From contig JANPGC010000259.1 in assembly GCA_031423755.1 (NCBI GenBank), positions 1 to 7,627 on the forward strand: a stretch of DNA of 7,627 nucleotides, given 5' to 3'. The stretch comes from JANMEX01 sp031423755. GTDB taxonomy: Bacteria > Pseudomonadota > Alphaproteobacteria > Rhizobiales > Rhizobiaceae. Positions 1 to 5,702 of the stretch are shown piece after piece; the stretch's first letter is position 1; each line of letters opens with the position of its first letter. The translations under genes were made by a program, and so were the position numbers. The notes below the pieces were generated by a model. The model did not search any database and was not told the DNA's origin. It saw only the letters and a program-made list of their open reading frames with translations.

Positions 1-64
1 TAGCAAGCTGACGACCCGGGATAGTTTGACCTCGAATATTGTAGAAGCTAGTAAGCTGACGACC
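1..64. repeat. 16-bp motif repeated at 48-bp spacing, possibly the edge of a tandem array
   Basis: The motif TAGCAAGCTGACGACC at 1-16 recurs at 49-64 with one change (C to T at its fourth base). The start-to-start distance is 48 bp, a multiple of three. Plus-strand frame 2 is open across both copies and translates each as S-K-L-T-T, followed by R-D in the first copy and K in the second. That frame runs from the left edge to a TGA at 173-175, so the copies could be the end of a repeat-containing gene entering from the left. One minus-strand frame is also open through 1-80, so the coding strand, if any, is not settled. Only two copies are visible and the first touches the window edge, so a longer array is possible but unseen. 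Confidence 0.45.
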
Positions 65-81
65 AAAAGTTCTGATGTTTC

Positions 82-253
82 CCCTCCCCCTGGTGGGGAG
101 GGGTTAGGGGTGGGGGTCGCGAGCGCAGCGAGCCAACGAAAAACCTGCCGCACATTCATTCCTGCTCAAAGCTGAGCCGATGTTTGCCAGAATTTTCTGC
201 ATGGCTCGCTGCGCTCGCGACCCCCACCCCGACCCTCCCCACAAGGGGGAGGG
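82..253. repeat. Composite palindromic element with nested hairpins
   Basis: Two long inverted arms face each other across a 66-base loop (136-201). The inner 29 bases of the arms (107-135 and 202-230) are perfectly complementary, and so are the outer 10 bases (82-91 and 244-253); the stretch between them is imperfect. Each arm also folds on itself. On the left CCCCTCCCC (81-89) pairs with GGGGAGGGG (95-103), and on the right CCCTCCCC (233-240) pairs with GGGGAGGG (246-253). No clear target-site duplication and no coding sequence is seen. It ends 22 bases past the stop of the 616-aa minus-strand gene, so it would be transcribed at the end of that message and could stop or protect it. GC-rich palindromes of this form are known as dispersed elements in Rhizobiales; membership of a named family was not tested. 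Confidence 0.8.
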
Positions 254-275
254 AGTCTCTTCTTCGCTGCAATCC

Positions 276-2126
276 CTACGGGCGCCGAAAATCCTTCACG
301 CCTGACGTCGTCCCATCGGCATAAGTCACCTCAACCGACATCGACTTCACATCCTCGCCAACCTTGAAATAGGGCTGGAAGTCATACGGCATTTCAAACG
401 GCTTGGCCGGATCACAGGGCGGCAGCTTCAGTGTTTCGGTCGGTGCGGCACCGTTGAACCCGTATTTCACCTGGCTGATCCCGCAAGAGAAAGTGGCAAG
501 CTGGGTGAAATAGAGATTGCCGCGGAAGCCCGAGGCGTCGAAGGCGATCCAGCTCGTCCAAGTCTGCTCGACCATCATTTTCTGCGAGGCGATCAGCGCC
601 GCGTCCGGATTGAAGGCGACCGTGAACGGGCCGTTTTCCTGACCGCGCAAATCCACATATTTCAGCTCCACCTCGCCTGCCGCCGCGTCGCCGGGCAGCT
701 GGAAGGAAGGGTTGACCATCTTTTTGCCGGTGCGCGGATCGTTGTAATCAATCGTGCCGGTGTCGGCGAATTGGCCCACGTCTTTCATGCGCCAATAGAG
801 CGCCGTGGCAGGTTCTGGCAGTGAGACGGTCACCTGCCAGCCAGCGCCTGCGCGCATCGGGCTGATGGTTGGTGCGGCAAAGGCGTCCAAATCGCCCAGA
901 GCCGTCAGCCGCGTCTGCGCCCGGCCCGTCCAGTCGGCCAGCACCGCTTGATCGACGAAATATTTCACCAGCGCGCCTGATTTTTCCGCTGCCAGAAATG
1001 CGTCCAGCGCCGCCTTTTCCGCGCGCTTTTGGCTCAGGCTGCGTTCGCCCAACCGGTCCTCGGAATATTCATCGGCCAGCGCGAAACTGGCCGGGCCAAA
1101 ATCCGCGTTGGCCCTGGCAAATTTCTCCAGCGCCGCTGTCCGCTGGCTTTCGTCCAGCAATTGCGTCCAGACAAGTTCAAGCGCCTTGGTCTTGTTGGTT
1201 TCGCGCAGCGCGCCCAGCACCTCGCGCGCACCAGCCCTGCCCTCGCTGACCTTCAAAAGCGTTGCAAACCGGGCGTAGGCGTCCACCGCCTCAACATTGA
1301 ACCTTGCAAATCCAAGATAGGCCTGCCGCGCGTTCAGTGTATCGCCGCCAAGCTCGTGGATGCGGGCATTGTGATAGAACTGGTCGGGTCGTTCGGGATT
1401 GGCAATCACGCCGCCCTGGCTGCCAAGCGTTTTGAATCCGGCGGCAATTTCCTCGACGGCGGCGGCGATTTCTGTCGTCTGCTTTTTGACCTCCTCGGTC
1501 TGCTGCTTGATTTCCTCTGTCTTCTGTTTGACTTCAGCAGTCTGCTTTTGCGTCTCCGCGCCCTGCTGTTTGACTTCCTCGGTCTGCTTCTTGATCTCTT
1601 CTGTCGTCTGCTTGACCTCGGCAGTCTGCTTCTGTGTCTCCGCGCCCTGCTTTTGCACAGCCTGCGCTGTCTCCTGCACCTGTTTGGTCACCGCAAGGTT
1701 TTCCGAAACGGTCTTGTCGATCCTGTCCACCTTGGCAGCGATCAGACCAAGGCTTTCCTGCATCTGGCTGACCGCCGGAACCAGCTTGGCAATGAGGCCA
1801 TTTTCTGCGTCCTGCGACTGCTGCAGCGAGTAGATGCCGCCGGTCACGACGCAGGTTATAAGCGCAAACACGACAGCCGGCATGCCGCGGTCTGCCGCAA
1901 CCAGCCTGAACAGCGTCGCAAGAGCAAGGAGCGCGGCAACAGCGAGCGACGCAAGGGCGATGTAGCCCGCGAAGGGGCCAAGCGGATTAAGCACATCAGC
2001 GGTGAACCCGCCGACGGCGGCCAAGCCCGTGGCCCATTTCCCGGATTTTGCCAGTGAAGCGCGCGCAAGCGAGGAAAAGCTTGTGTAAGACATTGCAACC
2101 AGCCCCCAAAGCCAAACAAGTTTCAT
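276..2126 (-). CDS. Membrane-anchored coiled-coil protein of unknown function
   Basis: A 616-aa protein that I do not recognise as a named family. Two hydrophobic stretches lie at about residues 51-75 and 82-100, so it is probably an inner-membrane protein with a short N-terminal anchor. Residues about 115-230 form a long coiled coil rich in K, Q, E and T, including nine consecutive heptads (about 165-227) and a 28-residue tandem duplication (160-187 and 188-215). Residues about 246-400 are mostly helical with alternating A, L, Y and F, resembling TPR/Sel1-type helical repeats without a clean consensus. Residues about 418-616 look like one or two beta-sandwich modules, with cysteines at 548 and 571. 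The ATG used has a weak ribosome site (GGGCG). An internal ATG at codon 12 (2093) has GGGG nine bases before it and keeps both membrane segments, so it is a real alternative start. The gene lies downstream of the barrel gene on the same strand, with a terminator between them. A scaffold or envelope role is a guess. Confidence 0.85.
   Translation of the reverse strand: MKLVWLWGLVAMSYTSFSSLARASLAKSGKWATGLAAVGGFTADVLNPLGPFAGYIALASLAVAALLALATLFRLVAADRGMPAVVFALITCVVTGGIYSLQQSQDAENGLIAKLVPAVSQMQESLGLIAAKVDRIDKTVSENLAVTKQVQETAQAVQKQGAETQKQTAEVKQTTEEIKKQTEEVKQQGAETQKQTAEVKQKTEEIKQQTEEVKKQTTEIAAAVEEIAAGFKTLGSQGGVIANPERPDQFYHNARIHELGGDTLNARQAYLGFARFNVEAVDAYARFATLLKVSEGRAGAREVLGALRETNKTKALELVWTQLLDESQRTAALEKFARANADFGPASFALADEYSEDRLGERSLSQKRAEKAALDAFLAAEKSGALVKYFVDQAVLADWTGRAQTRLTALGDLDAFAAPTISPMRAGAGWQVTVSLPEPATALYWRMKDVGQFADTGTIDYNDPRTGKKMVNPSFQLPGDAAAGEVELKYVDLRGQENGPFTVAFNPDAALIASQKMMVEQTWTSWIAFDASGFRGNLYFTQLATFSCGISQVKYGFNGAAPTETLKLPPCDPAKPFEMPYDFQPYFKVGEDVKSMSVEVTYADGTTSGVKDFRRP
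1482..1649 (-). repeat. 84-bp tandem duplication encoding four coiled-coil heptads per unit
   Basis: Units 1566-1649 and 1482-1565 encode residues 160-187 and 188-215 of the 616-aa protein. Each begins with Q-G-A-E-T-Q-K-Q-T-A-E-V-K-Q, and the second halves differ mainly by T to K and K to Q changes. The DNA copies differ at scattered, mostly silent positions, so the duplication is not very recent. Within each unit a 7-residue pattern (K-Q-x-T-E-E-V/I) repeats, giving a 21-bp sub-period. This makes the segment liable to gain or lose heptads by slippage while staying in frame. Confidence 0.9.
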
Positions 2127-2206
2127 GCGCCCGTTGCAAGACTAGCTTCGGCAGGTGAAATTGAAAAGCCATGTTTTGGAAGCGCGCCCGATGTGTGGGC
2201 AAACAG

Positions 2207-2234
2207 AAAAAAGGCGCAGCCTTCGCCGCGCCTT
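2207..2234 (-). terminator. Rho-independent terminator of the outer-membrane barrel gene
   Basis: Read on the minus strand, AAGGCGC and GCGCCTT form a 7-bp stem (2228-2234 with 2211-2217) around a 10-base loop. The stem runs straight into a T-run, seen as six A on the plus strand at 2207-2212. It starts 27 bases past the barrel gene's stop codon. It should separate the barrel message from the 616-aa gene downstream, so that gene probably needs its own promoter within roughly 2127-2206. Confidence 0.8.
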
Positions 2235-2260
2235 CAAACCCATAAGAGACGATTCGCCGT

Positions 2261-2869
2261 TCAGTTGAACGTGTAGGCCACGCGGGCAACGATCTTTTGT
2301 GTGCTCACATCAAGCGGCAGATCGCCGAAGTTCTTGTACTTTGTGTACGTATAGTCCGCACCAACCGAGACCTTGCTGGTGAGCGCATATTCGAGACCAG
2401 CGCCGAACTGCAGTGCAGTGTCCTTCGAGTTTGCTGGCGGCAGATTGACTGTCGTTCCATGCTGGAAGCCAAGTGAGCCGTAGGCGAAAATCTTGTCGTT
2501 GGCCCAGCCAGCGCGAGCGCGCCCGGTGTAAAGATACCTCGACTTGATTCCTGACCCGTCGGTGAACAGAATGTCGGCGTAGTCAATGCCGCCTTCCAAA
2601 CCGGCGACAAAGTTGCCCCACTGCTTGTTGTATCCGGCATAACCGCCAAAAACCCAATCCTTGCCCGTGGCAGGGATTGTGTCCCTGAGGAACCCGTATC
2701 CAACGGCTGCGCCGACGTAAAATCCGCCCCAACGCTCGGCGACGGGCATCGCTGCTTCGTCAGCCCGGATAATTTGCGGGTCACTTGGCATATCCTGGGC
2801 GACATTGTCGGCGGCAAAAGCGCCAGAGGTCATCAGGGCGAGGCATGCTGTCAAAATCAACGGTTTCAT
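2261..2869 (-). CDS. Outer-membrane beta-barrel protein (Omp25/Omp31-like, OmpA-type small barrel)
   Basis: A 202-aa precursor. Residues 1-19 are a classic signal peptide (Lys2, a hydrophobic core, then A-F-A before the likely cleavage at A20). After a short linker the chain from about residue 48 to the end alternates glycine and aromatic residues in strand pairs: about 48-60, 72-97, 110-138, 151-178 and 190-202. This fits an eight-stranded barrel. The terminus V-A-R-V-A-Y-T-F-N places the usual C-terminal aromatic one residue from the end. It matches the small barrel family of rhizobial and brucella surface proteins (PF13505 type), which sit in the outer membrane as structural or adhesive proteins. 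The start at 2869 was chosen because it gives a clean signal peptide; the frame stays open to an ATG at 2914, which would add 15 residues that spoil it. The ribosome site is weak. It has its own terminator. Confidence 0.88.
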   Translation of the reverse strand: MKPLILTACLALMTSGAFAADNVAQDMPSDPQIIRADEAAMPVAERWGGFYVGAAVGYGFLRDTIPATGKDWVFGGYAGYNKQWGNFVAGLEGGIDYADILFTDGSGIKSRYLYTGRARAGWANDKIFAYGSLGFQHGTTVNLPPANSKDTALQFGAGLEYALTSKVSVGADYTYTKYKNFGDLPLDVSTQKIVARVAYTFN

Positions 2870-2926
2870 CGGATGTACCAACCACATACACGACCCGGCT
2901 TGGGTCCACTGCATGCATCATGAAGG

Positions 2927-2985
2927 AACATGGTAAACAAACAGTTTCCGTCTTTCAGGCATGTTTACGGACGGTTGACCATGTT
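2927..2985. promoter_or_regulatory. Nested inverted repeats upstream of the barrel gene
   Basis: AACATGGT (2927-2934) is complementary to ACCATGTT (2978-2985), and the overlapping GTAAACA (2933-2939) is complementary to TGTTTAC (2962-2968). They lie 58-116 bases upstream of the barrel start, in the 173-bp space behind the cyclic-di-GMP enzyme gene. They could be paired operator half-sites or a folded leader. A short palindrome TGCATGCA also sits at 2910-2917. No convincing -35/-10 pair could be chosen here. Confidence 0.35.
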
Positions 2986-3042
2986 GCTTCGACCGCTGAA
3001 AACCGCATCAAAACAATTACTTAAATTGGATTTGCCTTGCTG

Positions 3043-5451
3043 TCAGGCTGCCCGGATCTGGCCGAGATGGCTCACACTGGTTCCCGTTTCCATCATCTCG
3101 ACAGTGCGCGAGAGCAAAAAGCCTGCAATGTCATCAGCACGCAGCGGCTTGGCAAAGAAGTAGCCTTGCAGCTGGTCGCAGGCGATGGCACGCAAGAAGT
3201 TGACCTGTTCCTGCGTCTCCACGCCCTCCGCCGTGATCCTGATGCCTAGCGTCTTTCCGAGTGATCCGATGGTACGCAACACGTCCCGCGCGGCCTTGTC
3301 TTCATCAATCGCCGAGATGAAAGACTTGTCGATCTTGATTTTGTCGAACGGAAACTTGAGCAGATAGGAGAGGCTTGAATAGCCGGTGCCAAAGTCATCC
3401 ATGGCAATCGAGACGCCGATTTCCTTCAGCCGCATCAAGGTGGCCAAGACTTCGTCCGGGCGCTCGATCAACAGGCTTTCGGTGATTTCAAGTTCCAGAC
3501 GATGCGGCGCAAGCCCTGTCTCGGCCAAAGCGGACGTCACCACATCAACGATCCGGTCCTTGTCGAACTGCGGTGCCGAAAGGTTGACAGCGACTGTCAA
3601 ATGGCTTGGCCAGGATGCAGCCTTGCGACATGCTTCGCGGATGACCCATTCGCCGATCGATTTGATCAGGCCGGTGTTTTCAGCAATCGGCACAAATTCA
3701 GCCGGCGAGATGCGGCCTCGTATCGGGTGGTTCCAGCGCAACAGCGCCTCAAAGCCGACGGCAGCGTTTTCCTCGGTGCCCATAAGCGGTTGATAGAAGA
3801 GCTCAAGCTCCCTGTTTTCCAGCGCAAACTTGAGGTCAAACTCCAGTGCGCGCCGTTCGCGTGCCTGGCTGTCCATACCGGCTTCAAAAACCTTGTAGGA
3901 ATTGCGCCCGCCTTCCTTGGCACGGTACAGTGCAAGATCGACGTTGCGCAGAAGCTGGTCCGGACGTGTGCCGTGACGCGGCGCAATTGCCATGCCGATT
4001 GACACGCCGACCGACATCTTTTCCCCGTCAAATTCGAACGACTCGGAAATGGATTTGAGGACCTGCTGCGCCAAAGATTCCATGTCTTCCACAGACACGG
4101 ACTTCGGAATGAGAATGGCGAATTCATCGCCACCCAACCGTGCGGCAAAGGCCCCATGCGGCACGATTGCGCGCAGCCTTGAAGCAACTTCTACCAGCAA
4201 CTTGTCACCCATGGGATGACCAAACGTATCATTGACCGCCTTGAAGTGATCGAGGTCGAGGAACATCAGTGCAAATTGCGCACCATAGCGTTCCAGCCGC
4301 GTCACGTTCTGATGCAGCAGTTCCGTGAAGTGGGCGCGATTCAACAGGCTTGTCAGCGCGTCATTGTGCGCAAGAAAACTGATGCGCTCGTCAGACTTCT
4401 TCTGCAGCGTGATGTCAGAGCCAACGCCGTGGTAGCCGGAGAAATTGCCGGCATCATCAAAATACGGTGTTCCGGTCATCGACCACCAGTGGACTTCGCC
4501 TTTCAGCCTGATTGGAACCTGCAGGTCATTGAACGATACCTGACGGTCCATCGAGCCCAGCAGCACGTCAACAGAAGGGTGCGGCGCGCTTTCGTCAACG
4601 GTGAATATGCCCTTGATGTTCATTTCCATCAGGCGAGACTTTGATCGAGACGAGACCTCGCAGAAGCGCTCTGAAGGCCGGAGGAATTGACCATCCGGAG
4701 AAGTCTCCCACAGCCAGTCACTGGCATGCTTCTCAAAGTCCCGCAGCAACAGCGAAATTGTTTTCTGCTGTTTTTCGACTTCATGTCCGGAGACAACCAC
4801 GCGCACCATTGAACGTGTCTGGCTGATAGCGGTCGCGATGATGAAAACAACGTAGAGCATCAGCGCAAATGCCATCAGCAAAGCCTGGCTCGATCCGGAT
4901 GCCAGGAGGGCCGTAAACGACGAAAGCATAATCGGCAGCAGAAAGGCCGTTGCCATCATTGGCATTGGTGCCAGGGCAAACCCGCCGACGCAGAAAATCC
5001 CGGCAATGGATGCGGACACCATAATCAATTGCTGCGGCGACTCGATGAAGGCAAGGATCGGCGGAATGGCAGCCCACAGCATGCCCAAAATCATCGAAAC
5101 AAACACAAACGGCATCTGGCGGCGCGAGGAATTCCTGCCTTTTCGCCGGTCCAACATGTCTGCCGTGTCAGATCGGACCATTTTACGCCACACGGCCATG
5201 CCGACAAGGCAGATCGTGCACAGCATGACATAGAGAATTGTCTTGGGTCCAAGGTAAGGGCCATTGGCCACGGCGACATAGTTGACGCTGGCAAGAAAAA
5301 TGTTGCCGAGCAAAAGTGATGGCACCAGGCGGGATGTCGCTTTCAGCTGTTCAAATTCGAGCTGGCTGCGCACCTCTGTTGACAGGCCGCCAAGATTGGC
5401 TGCCTGATCGAACATGTTCTTGCCGCTTATCATCAACCGATCGAATTTCAT
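3043..5451 (-). CDS. Multi-pass membrane PAS-GGDEF-EAL cyclic-di-GMP enzyme
   Basis: An 802-aa protein that should make and/or break down cyclic-di-GMP at the inner membrane. Five to six hydrophobic segments fall at about residues 42-62, 71-90, 113-135, 141-160, 163-185 and 190-210. A short helical linker follows, then a PAS sensor domain at about 236-350, ending in the typical G-S-D-I-T. The GGDEF domain covers about 355-520, with its motif intact at 440-444. The allosteric inhibitory RxxD that would sit just before it is absent: the equivalent positions are P and A. The EAL domain covers about 535-785 and keeps the metal and catalytic set: EAL at 568-570, N-L-S at 623-625, the E of I-T-E-S, D-D-F-G-T-G at 685-690, K-I-D at 706-708, A-E-G-V-E at 741-745 and Q-G-Y at 762-764. 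Phosphodiesterase activity is therefore expected, and cyclase activity is possible. The start at 5451 has only a weak G-rich ribosome site; ATGs at codons 7 and 13 are alternatives. The ligand of the PAS and membrane sensor is unknown. The gene is divergent from the synthase-receiver operon. Confidence 0.96.
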   Translation of the reverse strand: MKFDRLMISGKNMFDQAANLGGLSTEVRSQLEFEQLKATSRLVPSLLLGNIFLASVNYVAVANGPYLGPKTILYVMLCTICLVGMAVWRKMVRSDTADMLDRRKGRNSSRRQMPFVFVSMILGMLWAAIPPILAFIESPQQLIMVSASIAGIFCVGGFALAPMPMMATAFLLPIMLSSFTALLASGSSQALLMAFALMLYVVFIIATAISQTRSMVRVVVSGHEVEKQQKTISLLLRDFEKHASDWLWETSPDGQFLRPSERFCEVSSRSKSRLMEMNIKGIFTVDESAPHPSVDVLLGSMDRQVSFNDLQVPIRLKGEVHWWSMTGTPYFDDAGNFSGYHGVGSDITLQKKSDERISFLAHNDALTSLLNRAHFTELLHQNVTRLERYGAQFALMFLDLDHFKAVNDTFGHPMGDKLLVEVASRLRAIVPHGAFAARLGGDEFAILIPKSVSVEDMESLAQQVLKSISESFEFDGEKMSVGVSIGMAIAPRHGTRPDQLLRNVDLALYRAKEGGRNSYKVFEAGMDSQARERRALEFDLKFALENRELELFYQPLMGTEENAAVGFEALLRWNHPIRGRISPAEFVPIAENTGLIKSIGEWVIREACRKAASWPSHLTVAVNLSAPQFDKDRIVDVVTSALAETGLAPHRLELEITESLLIERPDEVLATLMRLKEIGVSIAMDDFGTGYSSLSYLLKFPFDKIKIDKSFISAIDEDKAARDVLRTIGSLGKTLGIRITAEGVETQEQVNFLRAIACDQLQGYFFAKPLRADDIAGFLLSRTVEMMETGTSVSHLGQIRAA

Positions 5452-5495
5452 GGTGTTCGCCCGTTCCCATACGTGGGGACAAAGGTAGCCGCTGC

Positions 5496-5510
5496 GGGTT
5501 TACGAAACCC
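5496..5510. promoter_or_regulatory. Perfect 6-3-6 dyad, candidate operator
   Basis: GGGTTTACGAAACCC is a perfect inverted repeat with six-base arms and a three-base centre. It lies 45-59 bases upstream of the ATG of the cyclic-di-GMP gene, which is where a dimeric repressor or activator would act. It could also form a small hairpin in the leader. The binding protein is unknown. Confidence 0.4.
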
Positions 5511-5538
5511 TGTTTTGCCGGAAATTCGCGGAAACATG

Positions 5539-5551
5539 ACCAAGAATTGGT
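5539..5551. promoter_or_regulatory. Second dyad in the divergent region (5-3-5)
   Basis: ACCAAGAATTGGT has five-base arms around GAA. It shares its outer CCAA/TTGG with the palindrome at 5634-5641. It lies 88-100 bases upstream of the cyclic-di-GMP gene and about 150 bases upstream of the synthase. It is a weak operator candidate, since short dyads are common in AT-richer spacers. Confidence 0.25.
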
Positions 5552-5702
5552 AAATACAATCAGTTTTAACAGCGATGTTTACAGATCATTTTTCATGCTT
5601 GACGAAAGCTTGGCGCGCTATCGTCGAATTCAACCAATTGGCAAGCAAAAGCCCCGCATGACTTGCGCATACAAAAAGGGCTCACAGGGGGCGTGAATAA
5701 AA

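Larger units (their letters stand above)
5452..5702. other. Divergent intergenic region between the cyclic-di-GMP gene and the synthase operon
   Basis: These 251 bases must hold both divergent promoters. Toward the synthase, CTTGAC (5598-5603) and CTATCG (5618-5623) resemble the rhizobial -35 and -10 hexamers, but the spacing is only 14 bases, so the call is weak. Two dyads near the cyclic-di-GMP gene are listed separately. An 8-bp palindrome CCAATTGG lies at 5634-5641. The synthase ribosome site is AGGGGG (5686-5691), 11 bases before its ATG. No convincing promoter was found for the minus-strand gene. Confidence 0.5.

Noticed and set aside
1..64. CRISPR array
   Set aside because: Only two copies of a 16-bp motif are visible, the unit length fits a coding period, and no cas gene is present.
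82..253. Insertion sequence with terminal inverted repeats
   Set aside because: There is no transposase reading frame and no evident target-site duplication; the inner loop is only 66 bases.
1029..2057. A 342-codon plus-strand open frame with leucine-rich repeats that look like membrane segments
   Set aside because: It is the antisense of the K/Q/E/T coiled coil: the complement of those codons yields leucine and phenylalanine runs. The minus-strand frame has coherent domains; this one does not.
2785..3024. Small plus-strand gene of 79 codons upstream of the barrel gene
   Set aside because: It overlaps the signal-peptide end of the barrel gene in antisense, has no ribosome site, and its sequence shows no structure.
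3502..4644. Several plus-strand open frames opposite the cyclic-di-GMP gene
   Set aside because: All lie inside the well-conserved GGDEF and EAL domains on the minus strand, and none shows a family motif.
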